Source: a virus
Direction: 5' to 3' (one strand)
Length of the DNA stretch: 27,711 nucleotides
IMG/VR virus record: IMGVR_UViG_3300032304_000831
Location: 1-27,711 of that record
Notes under the pieces: generated by a model
Told to the model about the DNA's origin: nothing
The model's database searches: none
Seen by the model: the letters and a program-made list of their open reading frames with translations, nothing else
Position numbers and translations under genes: made by a program
Shown here: piece by piece, positions 21,894 through 27,711 of the stretch
Layout: the number at the start of each line of letters is the position of its first letter
Numbering within the stretch: position 1 is the stretch's first letter

Positions 21894-22528
21894 TTAAAAG
21901 TAAATTCTTAATAGACAAGATGGAAACAATGTATCCATCACTCGCACACTACGCAGACGTAAATGAGTTAGGAGATCTTGGGTATTTGTATACGCAAGCA
22001 CTTTCTACAACTTATGGTTATGTGTTAGAGGGCGAGGCAAATTTCGAAGGCGAAGAATCAATCACAGCTGGTAAGTATTTCTGCAGATGGACAAAGGAAC
22101 AAACAAGAATAAACTATACAGGAAAACTTGTTTTGTTCATTAGAGTTGGATTTAAAGGACAAAATTTAATTGGTGGACCAGTTGAAGAAAGTGGTAGACT
22201 TTCGTATATTGATGGTAGTTCAGATACAATTTTAGTATATCCTCCAAGAATTGGTGATCCAATATTCAGTGTTGTGTATTTTCCAAAAAATACTGAACAA
22301 ACATTTCAAATGCATTCTTCTGTTAGAATGGGCGCAATAATCTCTGGTGGAGGATATATTTGTTTTGATGAGGCTGAAGAAAACAATGTTTCTCTTACTT
22401 TAGGTGATATGATTTGTTTTGAACAAAACGAGAGACACAGAATTAAAACAACTGGAAATATATTGCAAATGATAGTATACAACCCCCAAGGAAATTGGGG
22501 TCCACAAGATCACAATAAACTTGTTTAG
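21890..22528 (+). CDS. Cupin-fold protein (probable bicupin)
   Basis: A 212-residue protein with two cupin-like halves. The N-terminal half has the GYVLEGEANFEG...ITAGKYFC pattern (about 43-65). The C-terminal half has FQMHSSVRMGAIISGGG (about 139-155) with His 142, and GDMICFEQNERHRI (about 172-185) with His 183, matching the two cupin motifs that usually hold a metal. Cupins include dioxygenases, isomerases and sugar- or amino-acid-binding sensors, so no reaction can be named. It overlaps the third PP-loop gene by four bases and is followed by a transporter; a role in making or sensing the transported or coupled compound is an inference. Confidence 0.7.
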   Translation: MIKSKFLIDKMETMYPSLAHYADVNELGDLGYLYTQALSTTYGYVLEGEANFEGEESITAGKYFCRWTKEQTRINYTGKLVLFIRVGFKGQNLIGGPVEESGRLSYIDGSSDTILVYPPRIGDPIFSVVYFPKNTEQTFQMHSSVRMGAIISGGGYICFDEAEENNVSLTLGDMICFEQNERHRIKTTGNILQMIVYNPQGNWGPQDHNKLV

Positions 22529-22542
22529 TAATAGAGGAAATT

Positions 22543-23901
22543 ATGTTTGAATCAATTTTAATCTCAGCTTTTGCGCTTCTTGCTGTATTCCTAATACCAA
22601 CTTTTGTTTTTGGTAAAACATGGGGTAATAGTATTTCAAATCTATTATATGCGAATAGATCATTAAAATTATTTTCTACAGCACTAGCAATTAACAGTCA
22701 TTGGTTTTGGGCAATTGCAATCTTCATTAGTCCTGCTGTTGCATATAATTGGGGAATAATTGGATTATTGTGGTTTGTTATCCCCAATGCAATAAGTTTA
22801 CTTGTAGTTGGTTATTTGACAAATAAATTTAGAGACAATAATCCAGATTCTTTTTCTTTAACAGAGTTTATTAAAGAAAAGTATGGAAAATCAATTGTTG
22901 TTCTTTTGTACATTATGTATATCTGTATCGCATTCGCAGGAATTTTGTTGGGGTTCACTGCCATATTTAAATTTTTTACATTCTTAGGCATTTCAAGTTT
23001 AATCCAACCAATCTACATTGTTTTGATGTTTGGTCTTGCTACTTTGGCATTCACTCTAAAGGGAGGAATAAGAACAAGCATTTTTACTGGCTCAACACAA
23101 ACTATCCTTTGGCTTTTGTTTTTATCTTTCTGTTTTGGAACTATTATGTTTTCCGATTATGGATTGATTACATTTGGTAAAAATGGTTTAGAAACAATTT
23201 TTCACTCTGGATTTTTGACTAACTTTGCTGTTTCGTTTTTGATCTCAATATTGGTTGGAGCGACAAGTCATGGAATGATGTGGCAAAAATCTTTCTCTAT
23301 TGATAAACAAAATATATTACCAAGTTATACGATCGCATCCATTATATTTGCAATCATGGTTTTTATGATGGGATCGTTGGGACTATTTGCTTTTGCTAAT
23401 GGAATACAAATTACGTCACCAGATACCTCACAATTATCTTCTGTTGCAATGCTATTTGGTAATTTTGGAATTATTATATTCGGAACACTTTTAATTGGAC
23501 AAACATGTACAGTAATTGATTCATGTTTAAATTATTTCTCAAGTGTGAATACGATAGAGTGGTTTAAAAAAGATAGTGTAACTGTAGCAAGATTTTCTAT
23601 GTTGTTATTCTTTGCATTGGCTTGGGTTTTAACATGGGCTAATTTAGAAGTATGGACTATCTTTATGTTAATGTCAGTGTTGCGTATTTCTTTGTTTACA
23701 CCCATAGTTTCTATGGTACACAATATCAACTACAATGTAAAATTTGCTGTGCCATTATTGATTTTCGGAATAGTAGGTTCTTTCTTACTTTCTTTATACG
23801 CCAGAATGAACAAAATGCCAATCTTTGATATGTATTCAGCGTTATTTGCTTTTATAGTTTCTATAATTGCGATCGTTTTTGCCTACAAGTTCAATAAATA
23901 A
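22543..23901 (+). CDS. Sodium:solute symporter (SSS) family transporter
   Basis: A 452-residue polytopic membrane protein with about 12-13 hydrophobic helices across its whole length. SSS-family landmarks: TEFIKEKYGKS (about 107-117), the GGIRTSIFTGSTQTILW segment (about 180-196) corresponding to the family's GGxRAVxxTDxxQ, the WQKSF region (about 247-251) resembling urea/Dur3-type members, and CTVIDSCLNYFSSV (about 323-336) corresponding to the substrate-domain STADS-type motif. These carriers couple uptake of urea, amino acids, sugars or similar solutes to Na+ or H+. The length is slightly shorter than the usual 480-550. GAGGAAATT precedes the ATG. A phage-encoded carrier of this class is unusual. 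The substrate cannot be read from the sequence. Confidence 0.78.
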   Translation: MFESILISAFALLAVFLIPTFVFGKTWGNSISNLLYANRSLKLFSTALAINSHWFWAIAIFISPAVAYNWGIIGLLWFVIPNAISLLVVGYLTNKFRDNNPDSFSLTEFIKEKYGKSIVVLLYIMYICIAFAGILLGFTAIFKFFTFLGISSLIQPIYIVLMFGLATLAFTLKGGIRTSIFTGSTQTILWLLFLSFCFGTIMFSDYGLITFGKNGLETIFHSGFLTNFAVSFLISILVGATSHGMMWQKSFSIDKQNILPSYTIASIIFAIMVFMMGSLGLFAFANGIQITSPDTSQLSSVAMLFGNFGIIIFGTLLIGQTCTVIDSCLNYFSSVNTIEWFKKDSVTVARFSMLLFFALAWVLTWANLEVWTIFMLMSVLRISLFTPIVSMVHNINYNVKFAVPLLIFGIVGSFLLSLYARMNKMPIFDMYSALFAFIVSIIAIVFAYKFNK

Positions 23902-23905
23902 AAAT

Positions 23906-24148
23906 ATGCCTACATACACTTTTAAAAATAAAGAAACAGGGGAAGTCTTTGAGAAATTTATGGGTATCTCTGCTCGTGAAGAATATCTCAAAGAAAATCC
24001 AAATTTAGAAACAGTTATCAATGGTGCTCCGACTCTTGGCGACCCAGTTCGTCTTGGAATTCGTAAAGTGCCAGATGGATTCAGGGAGGTGTTAAACAAA
24101 GTACACGAGAGGATGCCAGGAAGTACGTTAAAAGATAACATTAGATAA
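23906..24148 (+). CDS. Small conserved phage protein (FmdB-like N-terminus)
   Basis: An 80-residue protein: MPTYTFKNKETGEVFE resembles the start of FmdB/zinc-ribbon regulators, but it has no cysteines, so no zinc site. The rest (FMGISAREEYLKENPN, APTLGDPVRLGIRK, DGFREVL) is a conserved phage arrangement seen in T4-like marine phages. The start is at the ATG five bases after the transporter stop; no good SD is visible, so reinitiation after the transporter is likely. A longer reading would start inside the previous gene. Confidence 0.78.
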   Translation: MPTYTFKNKETGEVFEKFMGISAREEYLKENPNLETVINGAPTLGDPVRLGIRKVPDGFREVLNKVHERMPGSTLKDNIR

Positions 24149-24163
24149 AAGGAAAGATCCCCA

Positions 24164-24931
24164 ATGGCAAAAAGAGCAGCTGTAGTAAAGATTGATAATG
24201 CTGTGAGTGAAACTAAAACGCCAAATGCGAGACAAACAAATTCGTTAAAGATTAGGATTGATGAACTAAAAACATTTCAACCATTAACACAAAATCAAAA
24301 ATTATTTTACGATGCGTATAAGAGAGGGGATTATTTTGTTGCACTACATGGTGTAGCAGGTACAGGAAAATCATTCATCGCTGTATATAAAGCACTAGAA
24401 GAAGTACTAGATAAAGGAAACCCATTCGATAAGATTGTTATTGTTAGATCAGCAGTTCAGTCTAGAGAGATTGGGCATCTTCCAGGAGATATTGATGAGA
24501 AGATGGAAATTTATCAGCAACCATACAGACAAATATGTGAAACTCTGTTTGGTCGTAAAGATGCTTACCAAAGATTGTGTGAGCAAGGACATATAGAATT
24601 TGTTTCTACTTCGTTTATTCGAGGTATGAGTTTTGATGATTGTATTATTATCGTTGATGAAATGCAGAACATGTCATTTGAGGAACTTGATACAGTTATG
24701 ACACGTGTTGGTCATCGTTCGAAAATTATTTTCTGCGGTGATTATCGTCAGACTGATCTTAAGAAAGGTAATGACAAATCTGGTTTGTTCAAATTCTTTG
24801 ACATCGCTCATCATATGGGCGCATTTACAAGAATTGAATTTACTCCAGATGATATTGTTCGTAGTTCACTAGTTAAAGATTACATCCTCGCAAAAATAAA
24901 ATACGAGGATAACATAGAAAAAGGAAATTAA
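24164..24931 (+). CDS. phoH: PhoH-like ATPase
   Basis: A 255-residue P-loop NTPase of the PhoH family: Walker A GVAGTGKS at 63-70, the IVRSAVQSREIGHLPGD block (about 93-109), Walker B IIIVDEMQN (about 159-167) and a sensor-like GDYRQTD (about 190-196). PhoH is one of the most common genes of marine phages; it is phosphate-regulated in E. coli, and an RNA helicase/nuclease-linked role has been proposed, but its phage function is unsettled. AAAGGAAAG precedes the ATG. The N-terminal ~35 residues are a polar extension. The gene abuts the lysin gene. Confidence 0.92.
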   Translation: MAKRAAVVKIDNAVSETKTPNARQTNSLKIRIDELKTFQPLTQNQKLFYDAYKRGDYFVALHGVAGTGKSFIAVYKALEEVLDKGNPFDKIVIVRSAVQSREIGHLPGDIDEKMEIYQQPYRQICETLFGRKDAYQRLCEQGHIEFVSTSFIRGMSFDDCIIIVDEMQNMSFEELDTVMTRVGHRSKIIFCGDYRQTDLKKGNDKSGLFKFFDIAHHMGAFTRIEFTPDDIVRSSLVKDYILAKIKYEDNIEKGN

Positions 24932-25561
24932 ATGGCACATGTAACATTAGAACTATTGCAAAGAATTGCTCCACAAACCAAAGTTGAAAAACTTGAGGGA
25001 TTCGTAGAGGGGTTGCAAACTGCTTGCGAGAAATTTGAAATTAACACAGTATCTCGTATGGCTTGTTTCTTGGCTCAAGTTGGTCACGAATCTGGTGGTT
25101 TCAATGCTGTTAAAGAAAATCTAAACTATGGCGCAAAGGGTTTACGTGGGACATTCCCAAAGTATTTCCCAACAGATGAACTTGCGCTTGACTATGAAAG
25201 ACAACCAGAAAAAATTGCCAACAGAGTTTACGCCAATCGCATGGGCAATGGCGACGAAGCATCAGGAGATGGTTTCAAATATCGTGGTCGTGGTTTGATT
25301 CAGTTGACAGGATGTAATAACTATACATCATTTGCAAATGACATTGGTCTTTCAATGGATGAAACAATTGAATACTTAGAAACATATGAAGGTGCTGCTA
25401 TGTCAGCTGGTTGGTTCTGGTGGAAAAACAATTTAAATTTTTTAGCAGATGCTGAAGACATGTTGAATTTGACAAAGAAAATTAATGGTGGAACAATTGG
25501 TTTACAAGATCGTATTCATCACTTTGAGATGGCAAAGGGAGCTTTAGAGACGCAAATTTAA
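24932..25561 (+). CDS. GH19-family endolysin
   Basis: A 209-residue glycoside hydrolase family 19 (chitinase/lysozyme-like) protein without signal peptide, as expected for a phage endolysin that waits for a holin. GHESGGF (51-57) has the catalytic Glu 53; KYRGRGLIQLTG (about 111-122) is the other hallmark, followed by NYTSFANDIG and a WFWW segment. It would cut peptidoglycan glycan strands between MurNAc and GlcNAc at lysis. No cell-wall binding domain is present, normal for Gram-negative phages. No holin gene is obvious next to it. AAAAGGAAATTAA provides the SD. Confidence 0.92.
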   Translation: MAHVTLELLQRIAPQTKVEKLEGFVEGLQTACEKFEINTVSRMACFLAQVGHESGGFNAVKENLNYGAKGLRGTFPKYFPTDELALDYERQPEKIANRVYANRMGNGDEASGDGFKYRGRGLIQLTGCNNYTSFANDIGLSMDETIEYLETYEGAAMSAGWFWWKNNLNFLADAEDMLNLTKKINGGTIGLQDRIHHFEMAKGALETQI

Positions 25562-25564
25562 TTT

Positions 25565-26218
25565 ATGATTACACATATACATCATGATTTACAGCGATTA
25601 CAACGTGTTACAACAGAGGAGGGTAGGTTCTATCAAACGCCAAGTGGTAGAGCCTATCCTTCAGTCACAACCATTACAGGATTGCTTAACAAACAGGCAA
25701 TCATCGAATGGAGAAAGAGAGTTGGAGAAGAAGAAGCCAACCGAATCTCAACAAGAGCAGCCAATCGAGGAACCAAAATTCACTCCCTCTGTGAATCATA
25801 TCTCAATAATGTCGATGTTGAACCAGATATCTTTCACAAAGATATGTGGGATTCATTACTACCAGAACTTAGAAAAATAAACAATGTTCATTGTTTAGAA
25901 TCACCATTGTATTCTGATCATTTAGAAGTTGCAGGAACTGTTGATTGTATTGCTGAGTATGATGGTAAACTTTCTGTTGTTGATTTTAAAACATCAAAAC
26001 GAATAAAAGACAAAGAGGACATATCAAATTACTTTATGCAGTGTTCGGCATATGCTGTAGCGTTCGAAGAACGAACAGGAATTCCTGTTAGTCGTTTAGT
26101 GATTATTATGGGAGTGGATGATGAACAGTATCCACTCGTCTTCAAAGAAAAGCGTGATGATTGGATTGGCAAGTTTATTGATTTGAGGAGAGAATATCGT
26201 TATTTAAAAAATCACTAA
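25565..26218 (+). CDS. RecB/MGME1-like PD-(D/E)XK exonuclease
   Basis: A 217-residue single-domain nuclease. RGTKIHSLCE (about 69-78) supplies the His of the family; GTVDCIAEYDG has Asp 127; VVDFKTSK has Asp 140 and Lys 142, together the PD-(D/E)XK core; FMQCSAYAVA is the following Q-x-x-x-Y helix typical of RecB-type nucleases. T4-like aquatic phages carry this type as a DNA exonuclease probably acting in recombination or replication. The N-terminal YPSVTTITGLL segment is also characteristic. It is preceded by a very short 3-base gap after the lysin stop. A 115-base non-coding region follows. Confidence 0.85.
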   Translation: MITHIHHDLQRLQRVTTEEGRFYQTPSGRAYPSVTTITGLLNKQAIIEWRKRVGEEEANRISTRAANRGTKIHSLCESYLNNVDVEPDIFHKDMWDSLLPELRKINNVHCLESPLYSDHLEVAGTVDCIAEYDGKLSVVDFKTSKRIKDKEDISNYFMQCSAYAVAFEERTGIPVSRLVIIMGVDDEQYPLVFKEKRDDWIGKFIDLRREYRYLKNH

Positions 26219-26248
26219 TTGTCATTAAAAAATTAAATGAAAAAAAAC

Positions 26249-26277
26249 TTGCTAATTAAAGATTTTTATTATAAAAT
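26249..26277 (+). promoter_or_regulatory. Possible promoter upstream of ahpC
   Basis: The 115-base gap at 26219-26333 is very AT-rich and has no ORF. TTGCTA (26249-26254) and TAAAAT (26272-26277), 17 apart, would be a moderate sigma-70 promoter. Further down, AAAGAG-AC-CTCTTT (26293-26306) followed by TATTTTTT could form a weak hairpin in the leader. GGAG lies at 26324-26327 before the ahpC ATG. It lacks the GAGG of the other promoters. Confidence 0.45.
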
Positions 26278-26333
26278 ATATACGTGGGGTTGAAAGAGAC
26301 CTCTTTATTTTTTACAATTTATTGGAGATATAA

Positions 26334-26909
26334 ATGAAAACTGTTGGAGAAAAACTTGAGCCATTCGTGGTAACTGGTGTTAAGCCAGGAGCATTGACAC
26401 CTGATGATGCTTTTGAATCAATTAATGAGGGTTCTTTTGGTGGTAAATGGAAAGTAATTGTATTTTATCCTAAAGATTTCACTTTCGTGTGTCCAACTGA
26501 AATTGTTGCGTATGATAAGTTGAATCAGGATTTCGCTGATCGTGATGCTGTTCTTTTGATTGGTAGTACAGATAACGAATTCTGTAAATTAGCATGGCGT
26601 GCTGCACATGAAGATCTAAAGAAAACAAACAGCTGGATGTTTGCTGATACCATTCGTGATGGTCTGTGGGATGAACATAATGACAAGTATCGTAGTGGTC
26701 TTGCTGAACAACTTGGTGTTTTCTACGAACCAGCAGGTGCTGCTTTGCGTGCAACATTTATTGTTGACCCAGCTAATGAGATTCAACATGTGACTGTGAA
26801 CAACTTGAATGTTGGTCGCAATCCAGAAGAAACTCTACGTATTCTTGATGCTCTTCAGACTGGAGAACTCTGCGCATGTAATCGTAAAGTTGGTGGAGAA
26901 ACACTATAA
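26334..26909 (+). CDS. ahpC: AhpC-type peroxiredoxin
   Basis: A 191-residue 2-Cys peroxiredoxin that reduces hydrogen peroxide, organic peroxides and peroxynitrite. The PxxxTxxC motif is P46-K-D-F-T50-F-V-C53, the peroxidatic cysteine. The conserved Arg lies in ALRATFIVDP (about 134-143). The C-terminus is GELCACNRK, with cysteines at 180 and 182, the pattern of actinobacterial-type AhpC (three cysteines) that works with AhpD rather than AhpF. Length is full for the family. The next gene, starting at its stop (TAATG), encodes AhpD, which supports the pairing. All catalytic residues are intact, so an active enzyme is expected. Peroxiredoxins are rare in phages. Confidence 0.95.
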   Translation: MKTVGEKLEPFVVTGVKPGALTPDDAFESINEGSFGGKWKVIVFYPKDFTFVCPTEIVAYDKLNQDFADRDAVLLIGSTDNEFCKLAWRAAHEDLKKTNSWMFADTIRDGLWDEHNDKYRSGLAEQLGVFYEPAGAALRATFIVDPANEIQHVTVNNLNVGRNPEETLRILDALQTGELCACNRKVGGETL

Positions 26910-27415
26910 TGGCATTCATTGACACAGTCAAAGAAGCATTGCCAGACTATGCAAAAGACACCAAGTTAAATCTTGATGCTGTCCTTTTGCGTAGTACATT
27001 ACCTGTTGATGAAGCGATGGGTTGTGCTGTCGCTGCATTAGCTGCAACTGGCAATGGTAAATTACTAGCTGTATTACTTGCTGACGCACCTGCTGATGCA
27101 TCTGCTGCAATGACTGCTGCAAGTTTAATGGCACAGAACAATGTATGGTATCCATATGTTGAGATGGCTGATGATGAATCACTCAAAGGACTACCTGCAC
27201 AATTGCGTATGAATGCGATTGCGACACATGGTGGAACTACGAAAGAGAGATTCGAATCGTATTCTCTTGCTGCAAGTATTGTTGGTAAGTGTCACTTCTG
27301 CGTAAAGGCACACTACGATGGGTTGAAGAAAATGGGTTACTCTGTAGAACAACTTCGTGATATTGGTCGTATTGCTTCAGTGATGAATGCATGTGCAAAA
27401 GTGCTAAATAGTTAG
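26909..27415 (+). CDS. ahpD: AhpD alkylhydroperoxidase/reductase
   Basis: A 168-residue all-alpha AhpD protein. Family landmarks: ALPDYAKDTKLNL at the N-terminus, NNVWYPYVEM, LRMNAIATHGG, and the active site GKCHFCVKAH with Cys 128 and 131 and His 135; Glu 116 (RFESYS) also aligns with the proton-relay Glu of the M. tuberculosis enzyme. AhpD reduces oxidised AhpC using electrons from lipoyl proteins and dihydrolipoamide dehydrogenase, which the phage would have to borrow from the host. It begins on the last base of the ahpC stop. The alanine-rich stretch (LAVLLADAPADASAAM) is normal for the family. Confidence 0.93.
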   Translation: MAFIDTVKEALPDYAKDTKLNLDAVLLRSTLPVDEAMGCAVAALAATGNGKLLAVLLADAPADASAAMTAASLMAQNNVWYPYVEMADDESLKGLPAQLRMNAIATHGGTTKERFESYSLAASIVGKCHFCVKAHYDGLKKMGYSVEQLRDIGRIASVMNACAKVLNS

Positions 27416-27519
27416 TATGGATGAAACAGAATTAAAACTTAGAGAAATGTATATACAGACTGCGAAGTTTATTGTTGCGTTTATACGAGCAAGACACTTC
27501 GGACACTGTTAATATTGTT

Positions 27520-27711
27520 GTAATCCCTTCAAAGAGAAGGTGTTCTGGACGGGAGTTCGATTCTCCCCACCTCCACCATAAGGAAATTATTTGAGTGAAA
27601 GTATTCCGTTGTTCAAAGTTTCTTTATGATGGGGGTGTACTTGGTTTCGACAGGGCAAGATATCGGAGACGGCAACATGGTAGGCGACTACTGGTTTGGG
27701 TGTAGACCGAA
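27520..27711 (+). ncRNA. ssrA: Circularly permuted (two-piece) tmRNA, 3' partial
   Basis: The tRNA-like end of a tmRNA comes first. T-stem GGGAG/CTCCC (27551-27555 and 27563-27567) encloses a TTCGATT loop; CACCTCC (27568-27574) is the 3' acceptor strand, followed by an encoded ACCA (27575-27578). The 5' end of the mature RNA lies downstream: GGGGGTG (27631-27637) pairs with CACCTCC over seven base pairs, including a third-position G-U pair, the alanine identity element. It is followed by TACTTGGTTTCGACAGGG, the degenerate D-arm sequence of tmRNAs. CAGGGCA (27651-27657) can pair with TGTTCTG (27541-27547), as helix P2 requires. A small hairpin CCTTC/GAAGG sits at 27526-27540. The tag-coding part and the end of the coding piece lie beyond the window; the 5' boundary of the acceptor piece is approximate. 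Confidence 0.9.
27579..27630 (+). other. Intervening segment of permuted tmRNA precursor
   Basis: The 52 bases between the encoded CCA end of the acceptor piece and the 5' G of the coding piece. In permuted tmRNA genes this linker is removed by processing, leaving two RNAs held by base pairing. It is AT-rich with no long helix that I can see. Confidence 0.75.

Noticed and set aside
22484-22501. Inverted repeat CCCCAA/TTGGGG as terminator at the end of the cupin gene
   Set aside because: It is inside the coding region and has no T-run after it.
23893-23900. AATAAATA as a T4-type late promoter before the 23906 gene
   Set aside because: One mismatch to TATAAATA in very AT-rich sequence and overlapping the transporter's last codons; no other late promoters found to support it.
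26479-26757. Antisense ORFs opposite ahpC/ahpD and other genes
   Set aside because: Low-complexity, His/Gln-rich or Ser-rich translations that arise from codon bias of the real genes on the + strand.
27417-27512. 31-codon ORF between ahpD and the tmRNA
   Set aside because: No ribosome binding site, no recognisable pattern, and it abuts the tmRNA acceptor piece; it is as likely to be leader sequence.
27551-27578. Alanine tRNA
   Set aside because: No anticodon arm or 5' half lies upstream; the matching 5' acceptor strand with tmRNA-type D-arm is downstream, so this is permuted tmRNA.
27520-27711. tmRNA as phage attachment site
   Set aside because: tmRNA genes are common integration sites, but no integrase, excisionase or direct repeat is seen in the window and the gene set is that of a lytic T4-like phage.
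1-27711. CRISPR array, insertion sequence or other tRNA genes
   Set aside because: No regularly spaced repeats, transposase-like ORF, terminal inverted repeats or cloverleaf sequences were found; gaps between genes are too short to hold them.

Overview
The window is a densely packed, AT-rich stretch with every recognisable gene on the + strand. Starts and stops commonly overlap by a few bases (ATGA, TAATG), and several genes start with GTG. The gene content is that of a large lytic tailed phage of the T4-like (myovirus) type from an aquatic environment: T4-type RNase H, PhoH, a RecB/MGME1-like exonuclease, dCMP deaminase, a MazG-like pyrophosphohydrolase, a deoxynucleotidase-like HAD protein, a GP88-family protein, an AbrB-like protein, a GH19 endolysin and many small conserved phage proteins. 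No capsid, tail, terminase, integrase or DNA polymerase gene is present. The host is not shown directly. An encoded permuted (two-piece) tmRNA, a lipid A-type phosphoesterase and the low GC suggest a Gram-negative proteobacterium with an AT-rich genome (inference).

Layout. (1) 1-3431 is an envelope/membrane block: the tail of a Bax-inhibitor-1 family gene, a conserved phage protein, an LpxH-like UDP-2,3-diacylglucosamine pyrophosphatase, a family 2 glycosyltransferase and a three-histidine-box fatty acid desaturase. (2) 3433-7072 holds a zinc-ribbon microprotein followed by two tandem copies of a two-gene cassette: a ~210-residue partner protein and a ~370-residue PP-loop ATPase resembling the synthetase domain of asparagine synthetase without its glutaminase domain. 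(3) 7074-8653 has a GIY-YIG protein and a membrane/coiled-coil protein, ending at a clear intrinsic terminator. (4) 8728-18963 is a run of mostly small conserved phage genes with some nucleotide-metabolism and replication genes. It is punctuated by promoters of near-consensus sigma-70 type that share extra sequence (GAGG directly before the -10). (5) 19000-23901 starts with a nucleotidase and a conserved protein, then a third, diverged partner + PP-loop cassette translationally chained to a cupin protein and followed by a sodium:solute-symporter-family transporter. (6) 23906-26218 carries a small phage protein, PhoH, the GH19 lysin and the exonuclease. (7) 26334-27415 is an AhpC peroxiredoxin/AhpD alkylhydroperoxidase pair. 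(8) The right edge carries the acceptor piece, the intervening segment and the start of the coding piece of a circularly permuted tmRNA.

How they may work together (inference): nucleotide-pool genes and nucleases support replication on recycled host DNA; the lipid genes, BI-1 protein, symporter and small membrane proteins would remodel the infected cell's envelope and uptake; AhpC/AhpD would detoxify peroxides; the tmRNA would maintain ribosome rescue late in infection. The three PP-loop cassettes are the least explained part and the best candidate for an undescribed system: a repeated, co-translated enzyme/partner pair whose third copy has acquired a cupin protein and a transporter.
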